Positions 4,997 through 10,622 of a stretch of 10,622 nt of DNA are shown piece by piece. How positions within the stretch are numbered: the stretch's first letter is position 1; the number at the start of each line of letters is the position of its first letter. The position numbers were made by a program, and so were the translations under genes. Source of the stretch: Thermoplasmatota archaeon (GTDB lineage: Archaea; Thermoplasmatota; E2; DHVEG-1). The stretch lies in NCBI GenBank assembly GCA_030605515.1, contig JAUWIE010000073.1, forward strand, positions 1 to 10,622, in the 5' to 3' direction. The notes beneath the pieces were generated by a model. That model made no database searches, was not told the origin of the DNA, and worked only from the letters and a program-made list of their open reading frames with translations.

Positions 4997-5989
4997 ATGA
5001 CTAAAATTAGAACACTTCTCAAGGACTATTTCGACATATTAGAAGAAAATAAAATACCAAAATATATACAATGTAAACACAAAACTATAGATTTCGACAC
5101 TACAGCAAAAACAGATATTTTATGGAAGAAACATGATAACCTACTAAAAAATAAAAAACTCATAGATATTGAACTAGAACAATCACTTCTTGATCTTAAA
5201 ATAGAACTTGCCTCTCGTATTTTTAAGCAATGCCATTTTTGCGAAAGAAGATGTGGAGTAGACAGAAGGAAAGAAACTGGAAATTGCAGGGTTAAACATA
5301 CAAAAATAACATCTGAGTTTTTACACATGGGTGAAGAAACAGTACTCATACCATCATACACACTATTTTTTTCAGGTTGTACCTTTCATTGTGTGTTCTG
5401 CCAGAATTGGGATATAAGCCAGCAAAATATTGGTGTATATATTAAACCTGCAATTCTTGCAAAAATGATAGAGGATAGAAAAAAGCAAGGTGCAAGAAAT
5501 GTAAACTGGGTCGGTGGTGATCCAACACCAAATCTACTCTATATCCTAGAGGTTCTGAAAAAAAGTACGACTAATATGCCTCAGGTCTGGAACTCAAACA
5601 TGTATTGTTCAACCGAAACAATGAAACTACTAAAAGGAGTAATTGACGTGTATCTCACAGATTTCAAATATGGAAACGATAAATGTGCAAAACATCTGTC
5701 TAAAGTAGAAAAATATACTGAAGTTGTTAAAAGAAACCATAAAATAGCCTATGAAAACGGAGAAGTAATCATAAGACATCTTGTTATGCCCAATCATATA
5801 GAATGTTGTTCAAAGCCAATTCTTAAATGGATAGCAGAGAACCTGCCTAATTCTATTGTTAATATCATGGCTCAATATAGACCAGAATATAAGGCAATGA
5901 ACTATGATGATATCTCTCGTTCAATATCAAATGAGGAATTCATGCAAGTTAAAGATTATGCAAATCAACTTGGGATAAATGAAGAATAA
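4997..5989 (+). CDS. Radical SAM protein of the PflX / pyruvate-formate-lyase-activase-like group (COG1313)
   Basis: This 330-residue radical SAM enzyme has a [4Fe-4S] cluster motif SGCTFHCVFCQNW (Cys128, Cys132, Cys135) and a glycine-rich SAM-contact motif WVGGDPTPN (~171-179). It also has later strands typical of PflA-like proteins (DVYLTDFKYG ~217-226, VIIRHLVMPNH ~257-267, VNIMAQYRPEY ~288-298). Before the core, Cys79, Cys82, Cys86 and Cys97 (CHFCERRCGVDRRKETGNC) form a second Cys cluster that is characteristic of PflX-like proteins and could hold zinc or another Fe-S cluster. The first ~70 residues are an unassigned helical extension. The reaction and substrate of this group are not established; no pyruvate formate-lyase or glycyl-radical enzyme is in the window. 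It is monocistronic by appearance, has a TATA box at leaderless spacing plus an inverted repeat, and converges with the lipoate operon 27 bases past its stop. Confidence 0.87.
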   Translation: MTKIRTLLKDYFDILEENKIPKYIQCKHKTIDFDTTAKTDILWKKHDNLLKNKKLIDIELEQSLLDLKIELASRIFKQCHFCERRCGVDRRKETGNCRVKHTKITSEFLHMGEETVLIPSYTLFFSGCTFHCVFCQNWDISQQNIGVYIKPAILAKMIEDRKKQGARNVNWVGGDPTPNLLYILEVLKKSTTNMPQVWNSNMYCSTETMKLLKGVIDVYLTDFKYGNDKCAKHLSKVEKYTEVVKRNHKIAYENGEVIIRHLVMPNHIECCSKPILKWIAENLPNSIVNIMAQYRPEYKAMNYDDISRSISNEEFMQVKDYANQLGINEE

Positions 5990-6016
5990 AAATTCTTATA
6001 ATATACCAACTGAAGT

Positions 6017-6886
6017 TTATACTTCTATTTCTCTTTCTTCAACAAATCTTGCTCTTCCACCGACTTTTACTAGATCATTATCTATTTCCACATAGACCCT
6101 GCCAGATCTGCCAATTATATCTCCCTGTTCACATTTCAAATGTTTATCCTTTACTATCTTGTTTTTTATTAGATAGCTACAAAGAGCACCATTTGAAGTA
6201 CCAGTTACAGGATCCTCGTTTATACCATATAATGGTGCTAATGCCCTCGCGTGATACACTGAGTCTTCCTCAATTGTTTCAAAAGTAAAAAGATGGAAAC
6301 TACCAACGTCAAGACTGCTGCATATTTTCTTTATCTCATCAAAATCAGGGTTAATTTTTTTTAAAGCATCAAAAGATTTTATACATAAAGGTAGACAATA
6401 AAGACCTGTGGAAACAATTTGCTTAGGAAGGGAATCATCGATATCATCATCTGAGATGTTTAATACATTTGCAATCTTAGAAATATCAAAGTGAATATCT
6501 TTATAAACAGGTTTTTTCTGAGTCATCATAACCCTATCAAGTGTACCCTTTTCATCGTAAATTATGTCAACTGGTAGAATACCAGCCTTGGTCTCCTGGG
6601 TAACAGTATTTTTCTTCCTTAATTTTCCTTGTAGTGCCATTGTAAAGAATGTAGCAATAGTTGCATGGCCACACAGATTTACTTCGACCTCGGGTGAAAA
6701 AAACCTAGTCTTATAATCCGCGAGATCACTATTCAAAACAAAAGCAGTTTCAGATACAACTAGCGCCTTTGATATATATTTCATCTGGTCATCATTTAAC
6801 ACTGGTGAATCTAGTACAACACCAGCAGGATTCCCACTATCTAGTAAGTCAGTAAATGCATTTATTTTTAGAGTTTTTACATTCAT
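6017..6886 (-). CDS. PhzF-family isomerase/epimerase-like protein
   Basis: This 289-residue protein has the two-lobed PhzF (diaminopimelate-epimerase-like) fold. Signatures: INAFTD…GNPAGVVL (~8-25), the catalytic Glu46 in VVSETAFVLN, YKTRFFSPEVEVNLCGHAT (~58-76) and EDPVTGTSNGALCSYLI (~224-240). Length is typical. Family members isomerise or epimerise small acids (PhzF itself acts in phenazine synthesis), but most archaeal and bacterial homologues have no known substrate; no phenazine genes are nearby. Cys72 sits at the CGH motif where DAP epimerase has a catalytic Cys; in PhzF proteins Glu46 is the key residue. The ATG overlaps the lplA stop (ATGA at 6886-6883), so it is the last gene of the lipoate operon and probably translationally coupled. 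A role in lipoyl or octanoyl metabolism would be inference from position only. Confidence 0.88.
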   Translation of the reverse strand: MNVKTLKINAFTDLLDSGNPAGVVLDSPVLNDDQMKYISKALVVSETAFVLNSDLADYKTRFFSPEVEVNLCGHATIATFFTMALQGKLRKKNTVTQETKAGILPVDIIYDEKGTLDRVMMTQKKPVYKDIHFDISKIANVLNISDDDIDDSLPKQIVSTGLYCLPLCIKSFDALKKINPDFDEIKKICSSLDVGSFHLFTFETIEEDSVYHARALAPLYGINEDPVTGTSNGALCSYLIKNKIVKDKHLKCEQGDIIGRSGRVYVEIDNDLVKVGGRARFVEEREIEV

Positions 6887-7647
6887 CTTCTATGATTCCA
6901 ATCTTTTGCACCAAAACATTCCCTTTCAAACTCGCTAGCAAGCTCTTTTTCTTCTTCAAGAAGCGATCCTTCTATTAATTCAACGTTAAATTCCTTTTCA
7001 AAACCCTGTTTCATAGCAGCTGCTACTTCTTCAAAACCAATTTTTCTACCAAGAATATGGTTTATTGAAGTAACACGTTGTTTAACATCAGTAATTAACT
7101 TATCTTTTATCTTCTCATCTGGAACCTTCAAAAGAGAAAACATCTTATCAACATCAACATCAGTAAGAATTGTGCCATGTTGCAAAACCGTTTTTAATTT
7201 CCTTGTCTGAGCACTTCCTGATATCTTCTTACCATCTGTAATAATATCATTTATAGGTACATACTTACTCTGAATACATAATTCTTTTAATCCTTTTATC
7301 ATAGCTCCACAAATCCTGCCATAGCTATCCATAATATTATTCGGAATTTCCTTGTGAGACTCTGGAATTATAATACTATATGTCAACTCGTCTTCATGAA
7401 AAACAGCGCCACCACCAGTTATTCTTCGAACATAGTTAACACCTAGTTTGTTACAGTTATCTAAATCAACCTCTTCTTTAAGACTCTGGAAATAACCAAT
7501 AGAAATAGCTGGTGGAGACCACCCATAAAATCTTACTGTTGGGGGAACCATATCCTTACTACTTGCCACAAGTACAGCCCGATCTATTGCCATATTCATC
7601 GCAGCTGTGTTATACCCTGTCTTTAATAATCTCCATTGCTCTTTCAT
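6883..7647 (-). CDS. lplA: Lipoate-protein ligase A, catalytic subunit of a bipartite ligase
   Basis: This 254-residue catalytic domain of a two-piece lipoate ligase activates lipoate (or octanoate) with ATP and transfers it to the lysine of lipoyl domains (E2 subunits, GcvH). Motifs: VRFYGWSPPAISIGYFQ (~38-54), VRRITGGGAVFHEDELTYS (~73-91) with the lipoate-binding RR-x-TGGGAV-x-H core, and NDIITDGKKISGSAQ (~133-147) containing the conserved Lys141 that corresponds to the Lys in KISGSA of E. coli LplA. LQHGTIL (~155-161) follows. The C-terminal accessory domain of E. coli LplA is absent here; it is encoded by the preceding gene, as in Thermoplasma acidophilum LplA/LplB. Start ATG 7647 overlaps the lplB stop, and its own stop overlaps the phzF-like start (both ATGA). 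Confidence 0.93.
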   Translation of the reverse strand: MKEQWRLLKTGYNTAAMNMAIDRAVLVASSKDMVPPTVRFYGWSPPAISIGYFQSLKEEVDLDNCNKLGVNYVRRITGGGAVFHEDELTYSIIIPESHKEIPNNIMDSYGRICGAMIKGLKELCIQSKYVPINDIITDGKKISGSAQTRKLKTVLQHGTILTDVDVDKMFSLLKVPDEKIKDKLITDVKQRVTSINHILGRKIGFEEVAAAMKQGFEKEFNVELIEGSLLEEEKELASEFERECFGAKDWNHRR

Positions 7648-7928
7648 TTCTTACACATCAATATACCTTTAGTTAATCCTTCAATATTTAATCCTATGAA
7701 CTCTATGTTATTTTCTTTGATAACAAGTTTTATTTTTTCCATTATACAATTTTCGTCTAATGTTGTATGTTGTAATTCTTTTTCCATTACCTCAATTGCT
7801 TCTTCAGGATAAGCAAAAAAATCACCCATAATCTTAATTTCATTAATTGTATTTTTTTTTGTATCATACTCAAGAAGGATTTTTAGAAGTTTTCCATTTG
7901 GTACTTTGTAGATTGATCGGGATTGCAT
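7644..7928 (-). CDS. lplB: LplB: C-terminal accessory domain of bipartite lipoate ligase
   Basis: This 94-residue stand-alone version of the LplA C-terminal domain shows the family pattern IYKVPNGKLLKILLEYD (~6-22), INEIKIMGDFFAYPEEAIEVM (~28-48) and a closing segment IEFIGLNIEGLTKGI. In Thermoplasma acidophilum the separate LplB is needed with LplA for the adenylation step, so the pair here should form a heterodimer. The stop overlaps the lplA ATG (ATGA at 7647-7644), which suggests stoichiometric coupled translation. It is separated from lipA by 49 bases, the largest gap inside the operon; a TATA-like run there might give an internal promoter, but I cannot support it firmly. Confidence 0.88.
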   Translation of the reverse strand: MQSRSIYKVPNGKLLKILLEYDTKKNTINEIKIMGDFFAYPEEAIEVMEKELQHTTLDENCIMEKIKLVIKENNIEFIGLNIEGLTKGILMCKK

Positions 7929-7977
7929 TTGAGTGGGTGAATCATTTTACTCTTTTAATATTCTTCTTTTTGTAAAC

Positions 7978-8823
7978 TCAACAAAATGCGTTCTCTGCAT
8001 GATACGAACTTCTCACTAGTGGTCCAGATTCAACATGTTTAAAACCCAGTTTTAAAGCTGTGTTTTTTAAATCGTTGAATTCCTCTGGAGTGTAGTATTT
8101 TATAATTTCAGCATGTTTTCTTGTTGGTTGTAAGTACTGACCAATTGTTAAAAAGTCAACTTCTGCTTTTCTAAGATCATATATGGTCTTTAGAATTTGC
8201 TTTTTGTTCTCCCCTAGTCCAATCATGAAACCAGATTTTGATTTCATTTTACTGTTTATTTTTTTTATATTTCTTAATACATTCAGACTTGTCTGATAGT
8301 TTCCATCTGGTCGAATACTAGGAAATAACTCTTCAACAACCTCAATATTATGATTAACAACATCAGGCATAGAATTGACAACAATTTCTAAAGCATCAAT
8401 ATTACCTTTAAAATCAGGGATAAGGACCTCAACTTTACAACCATTATTTATTTTTTTGACCTCATCAACAGTTTTAGAGAAAACACTTACACCTCCATCT
8501 TTGAGATCATCTCTTGTGACAGAAGTGATAACTACATATTTCAAGCCTAATACTTTAACACTATCGGCAACATCTTTTGGTTCATTTGGATTCAATCGTT
8601 GTGGTTCTCCATGTTTAACATTGCAATATCTGCAATTTCTAGTACAGATATCACCTAATATTAAAAAAACAGCGGTTCCTGAACTAAAACACTCAGCTAT
8701 ATTGGGGCATTTTGCTTCCTCACAGATGGTGTGTAACTTAGCTTGACGTAATAATGATTTAACCTTGACGTAGTTTTTTCCACTACCAATTTTAACTTTT
8801 AGCCAATCAGGATGCCTTCTCAT
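7978..8823 (-). CDS. lipA: Lipoyl synthase LipA
   Basis: This 281-residue radical SAM enzyme inserts two sulfurs into the octanoyl chain on lipoyl domains. Both clusters are complete. The auxiliary [4Fe-4S] cluster is C-x4-C-x5-C (Cys34, Cys39, Cys45 in CEEAKCPNIAEC), with the C-terminal RSSYHAE Ser block (~271-277). The SAM cluster is C-x3-C-x2-C (Cys60, Cys64, Cys67 in CTRNCRYC). Other hallmarks are VVITSVTRDDLKDGG (~97-111), NHNIEVV (~157-163), SGFMIGLGE (~197-205) and IGQYLQPTRKHAEI (~227-240). Length is near the usual ~280-320. It begins 4 bases after the DUF63 stop and is followed by lplB/lplA, so octanoate attachment and sulfur insertion are encoded together. This is canonical LipA, not the LipS1/LipS2 pair used by some archaea. 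Confidence 0.96.
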   Translation of the reverse strand: MRRHPDWLKVKIGSGKNYVKVKSLLRQAKLHTICEEAKCPNIAECFSSGTAVFLILGDICTRNCRYCNVKHGEPQRLNPNEPKDVADSVKVLGLKYVVITSVTRDDLKDGGVSVFSKTVDEVKKINNGCKVEVLIPDFKGNIDALEIVVNSMPDVVNHNIEVVEELFPSIRPDGNYQTSLNVLRNIKKINSKMKSKSGFMIGLGENKKQILKTIYDLRKAEVDFLTIGQYLQPTRKHAEIIKYYTPEEFNDLKNTALKLGFKHVESGPLVRSSYHAENAFC

Positions 8824-8827
8824 AAAA

Positions 8828-9871
8828 TTAAACTCCCATTGTAACCCTTAATAGATCACGAATTCCAGGTGAAAACCCTAAGATAAGAACACCAATTTTT
8901 AAGAGATTAATTAGAGTTAGATGATCCTTAAGCTCTTTCTTGTAAAGGACATCGAATACATATATGACTAGTATAATTAAAATAAATTTTACAATTGGAA
9001 ATAATGGACCCCAAATATTCAGAAGAGTATTAGAAGCAGGATGTTTCTCTGAGTAATGCAAGCCCATGCTAAATGGATCTTTAATGCTGATATAACTCGT
9101 TACTCCATCTACTAGATGACCAAAAAGCATTGCTAGATTTAACGGAGTTTTATAGACCTGGATTTTTTCATTATGTCTATATCTAAAAACAAATAAGTAT
9201 ACTAATCCAACAACCAAACATACAAGACAAACAACTATAACAAATACATCAAAACGAACCCCTGAAGAAGCACCCCATTGATCACCAATAATCCATATTG
9301 CAATCAGATAAAGTGAAGGAATTAAAAAAAGCAAGCCACCATAGAATAAAACCTTGTTTACTGAGATTAATTTATGTTTAATTCTTCGTTCTAAGTAATA
9401 ACCAAGCAGTAAAAATAGTAATGCATAAACAGCGATTTGTAGGTAAATTAAAGGGGAGATAAACCAGTAAACAAATGGTTCACTAAAGTATCCTGAATCC
9501 TCAAGTGTTCTTCCTACAGGACCAAATAAAATATATGGCATTAATGCTAAAGCAAATTTCCAGTCAACTGTTATTTTTAGTTTCTTTAGTAGTTTATAAA
9601 TAGCATACAGTGCAATGATAAGTATGATGCCATATGTGATTTCAGATATGAATGTGTATCCTTCTTCTGCTTGAACTCCATTATACCATGCAGTTGAAGC
9701 ATTTGGTGTTGCATCTGCAACTACTGGCCCCCAATAGTATTTCCAGATCCATTGATCATAAAAAAAATGAGGTAATAGCAAGCATCCGCAAATTATGATT
9801 ACTAAGCATGCTATGAATAAGCAGATGAAAACTATATTCTTGTTTTTATTGAGTCTCTCCGTAATTTCCAT
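8828..9871 (-). CDS. DUF63-family archaeal membrane protein
   Basis: This 347-residue polytopic membrane protein has about nine hydrophobic segments (roughly 13-37, 75-97, 104-120, 133-160, 174-196, 208-230, 242-262, 285-310, 318-336). It fits the archaeal family of unknown function DUF63: an early WGPVVADA block with an aromatic-rich loop, YILFGPVGRTLEDSGYF (~113-129) and MLFGHLVDGVTSYISI (~248-263), followed by a YSEKHPASN loop (~273-281). Conserved-looking polar residues next to membrane helices (Arg121, Glu124, Asp125, His252, Asp255, Glu275, His277) hint at an active or binding site, but no activity is known to me. A clear BRE/TATA lies ~25-35 bases upstream, giving an almost leaderless mRNA; no Shine-Dalgarno is seen. 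It heads the operon that continues into lipA only 4 bases later, which may be transcriptional convenience rather than a functional link. Confidence 0.82.
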   Translation of the reverse strand: MEITERLNKNKNIVFICLFIACLVIIICGCLLLPHFFYDQWIWKYYWGPVVADATPNASTAWYNGVQAEEGYTFISEITYGIILIIALYAIYKLLKKLKITVDWKFALALMPYILFGPVGRTLEDSGYFSEPFVYWFISPLIYLQIAVYALLFLLLGYYLERRIKHKLISVNKVLFYGGLLFLIPSLYLIAIWIIGDQWGASSGVRFDVFVIVVCLVCLVVGLVYLFVFRYRHNEKIQVYKTPLNLAMLFGHLVDGVTSYISIKDPFSMGLHYSEKHPASNTLLNIWGPLFPIVKFILIILVIYVFDVLYKKELKDHLTLINLLKIGVLILGFSPGIRDLLRVTMGV

Positions 9872-9897
9872 AAGATTATTGCTGATAAAGTATCATT

Positions 9898-9911
9898 CTA
9901 TATATTTTTCG
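9898..9911 (-). promoter_or_regulatory. BRE/TATA promoter of the DUF63-lipA-lplB-lplA-phzF operon
   Basis: Read on the minus strand the element is CGAAAAATATATAG: a B-recognition element (CGAAAA) joined to AATATATA. The TATA centre near 9902 predicts initiation around 9876, about 5 bases before the ATG at 9871. This is the best-formed promoter in the window. Confidence 0.7.
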
Positions 9912-9942
9912 TTAATAATCTTTTTTAGATTAATAATGGTAA

Positions 9943-9960
9943 TAAAAAAAGAAAGAAAAA
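9943..9960 (-). terminator. T-rich terminator after the dockerin protein gene
   Basis: On the minus strand, CTTTTTCTTTCTTTTTTT-like sequence starts ~38 bases past the stop at 9998. This is a typical U-tract archaeal terminator and separates this gene from the DUF63 promoter. Confidence 0.5.
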
Positions 9961-9997
9961 GTTGAGTTTTTGTTTTTATATGTATGCTATTTGTGTT

Positions 9998-10622
9998 TTA
10001 CCATGGTGGATCACAGCATCCTTCTACTGGTGGTGGTCCATCTGTGAACATGTAATCCACAAGGTAGACAAGGTCTGCGATATCTGGTCCATGCCCATTT
10101 CCGTCCATATCACATAGGCACATAATTGGTGGAGCAGGCCCTCCTTGGAACATGTATTCAACGAGGTAAACGAGATCGGCTATGTCTATGACTCCATTTG
10201 GTATAATATCGCCACAGAGTATTATCGTGGTAAATTCCCATATTGGTCCTTCTGTTGAGTGGCCATAGTCATCATGTGCAATTATCTTCCAGTAGTATGT
10301 TGTTACATAGCTTAAATTACCTGGATCATAAATTGTTGATGGTTGGTTACTGGATACCAGTGGTGGTGAAGTGTCTGTTCCAAAGTATACATCATACGTC
10401 AAAGGACCACCCTCAGGATCACTGCAAGTCCAACTAAGGTTGATGTCAACTTCGATGTCAGTTGCACCATCTGCAGGATCTGGGTTTGCAGGTATCGTTG
10501 GTGGGAAATTTGGTATGGTAGAGAAACACCATATTGGTCCTTCTGTGGAGTGTCCATAGTCATCATGTGCAACAACCTTCCAAAAGTATGTCGTACCATA
10601 ATCAAGAACACCAAGACCATAA
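9998..10622 (-). CDS. C-terminal part of a secreted-type protein with Fn3-like repeats and a dockerin-like domain (5' end outside window)
   Basis: The frame is open from the right edge (first full codon 10621-10619) to the TAA at 9998 and gives 207 residues. Apparent starts at 10402 and 10620 are artefacts; the same frame runs through without a break. Visible residues 1-133 hold one and a half Fn3-like repeats: the block AHDDYGHSTEGPIW occurs at ~18-31 and ~115-128, exactly 97 residues apart, with DGATDIEVDINLSWTCSDPEGGPLTYDVYFGT (two parts of ~16) between. Residues ~136-200 are a dockerin type I-like pair: Asp138…DIADLVYLVEYMF and Asp171…DIADLVYLVDYMF. The first loop lacks the usual Asn/Asp at position 3 (Ile140), and the second has one extra residue. 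Five Cys residues frame the module. It is probably extracellular, and the dockerin would bind a cohesin elsewhere. Base composition looks clearly GC-richer than its neighbours. Confidence 0.8.
   Translation of the reverse strand, partial: YGLGVLDYGTTYFWKVVAHDDYGHSTEGPIWCFSTIPNFPPTIPANPDPADGATDIEVDINLSWTCSDPEGGPLTYDVYFGTDTSPPLVSSNQPSTIYDPGNLSYVTTYYWKIIAHDDYGHSTEGPIWEFTTIILCGDIIPNGVIDIADLVYLVEYMFQGGPAPPIMCLCDMDGNGHGPDIADLVYLVDYMFTDGPPPVEGCCDPPW
10238..10300. repeat. Direct repeat copy A (291-bp period) in the Fn3-like region
   Basis: This 63-base segment matches 10529-10591 at roughly 56 of 63 positions by eye. The offset of 291 bp is exactly 97 codons, one repeat unit of the encoded protein. 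The high DNA identity points to recent duplication or gene conversion between repeats. Confidence 0.7.
10529..10591. repeat. Direct repeat copy B (291-bp period) in the Fn3-like region
   Basis: Partner of 10238-10300. Both encode the stretch running from YFWKVVAHDD/YYWKIIAHDD to GHSTEGPIW. More copies are expected beyond the right edge of the window. Confidence 0.7.

Noticed and set aside
5026..5361. 111-residue minus-strand ORF opposite the radical SAM gene
   Set aside because: It is a shadow of the Cys-rich and helical N-terminal region of a clearly coding gene; no independent signals.
6012..6025. GAAGT-TTAT-ACTTC hairpin at the convergent end of the radical SAM and phzF-like genes
   Set aside because: Only a 5-bp stem, partly inside phzF coding sequence and without a clear T-tract; chance is a sufficient explanation.
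8375..8746. 123-residue plus-strand ORF inside lipA
   Set aside because: It lies wholly antisense to the conserved lipA core, has no promoter or ribosome-binding site and no recognisable motif.
10399..10620. Separate 73-residue ORF on the minus strand, which would imply a frameshift in the dockerin gene
   Set aside because: The dockerin frame itself is open to the window edge and carries the repeat motif there; the other frame is only a shadow and no frameshift is needed.

Overview
The window looks like an AT-rich archaeal chromosome segment, and I place it by inference in the Thermoplasmatota (an uncultured sediment-type lineage would fit). Archaeal markers are the RPA/RPA-associated protein pair, the archaeal-type D-aminoacyl-tRNA deacylase DtdA, a DUF63 membrane protein, BRE/TATA-type promoters and several genes that look leaderless. 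Two features point more narrowly. One is an alkylguanine-DNA alkyltransferase (AGT) fused to endonuclease V, an architecture known from Ferroplasma. The other is a bipartite lipoate ligase with separate LplA and LplB genes, as in Thermoplasma.

Left part (1-2938, + strand): the 3' end of an RPA single-strand DNA-binding protein overlaps (ATGA) an RPA-associated OB-fold/winged-helix protein. Next comes a 94-residue basic protein with its own TATA box and a strong Shine-Dalgarno. A very AT-rich gap of about 410 bases follows, holding a possible 48-codon ORF and two inverted repeats, and then dtdA. An 8-bp hairpin lies directly in front of the dtdA start codon.

Middle (2933-5989): dtdA runs tail-to-tail, with a 6-bp overlap, into the minus-strand AGT-endonuclease V fusion. 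That gene is divergent from a metallo-beta-lactamase-fold hydrolase. After this lies a gap with a well-formed 34-residue membrane microprotein gene, then a PflX-like radical SAM protein that probably has a leaderless mRNA.

Right part (6017-9871, - strand): an apparent operon reads DUF63 membrane protein, lipA, lplB, lplA, phzF-like. A clear BRE/TATA lies in front of the first gene, and the last two junctions are ATGA overlaps. lipA plus lplB/lplA form a complete-looking route for attaching octanoate or lipoate and inserting sulfur. The E2 or GcvH acceptor proteins are not in the window, and why a PhzF-family enzyme is joined to this unit is unknown. At the far right is the 3' end of a secreted-type protein (- strand) with 97-residue Fn3-like repeats and a C-terminal dockerin-like domain. 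It is visibly GC-richer than its neighbours.

No rRNA, tRNA, CRISPR array, transposase or insertion sequence was seen. Most genes are recognisable housekeeping or repair families. The least explained pieces are the 34-residue microprotein, the 94-residue SH3-like protein, the hairpin at dtdA, the Tyr-for-His change in the AGT active-site motif, and the phzF-lipoate linkage.
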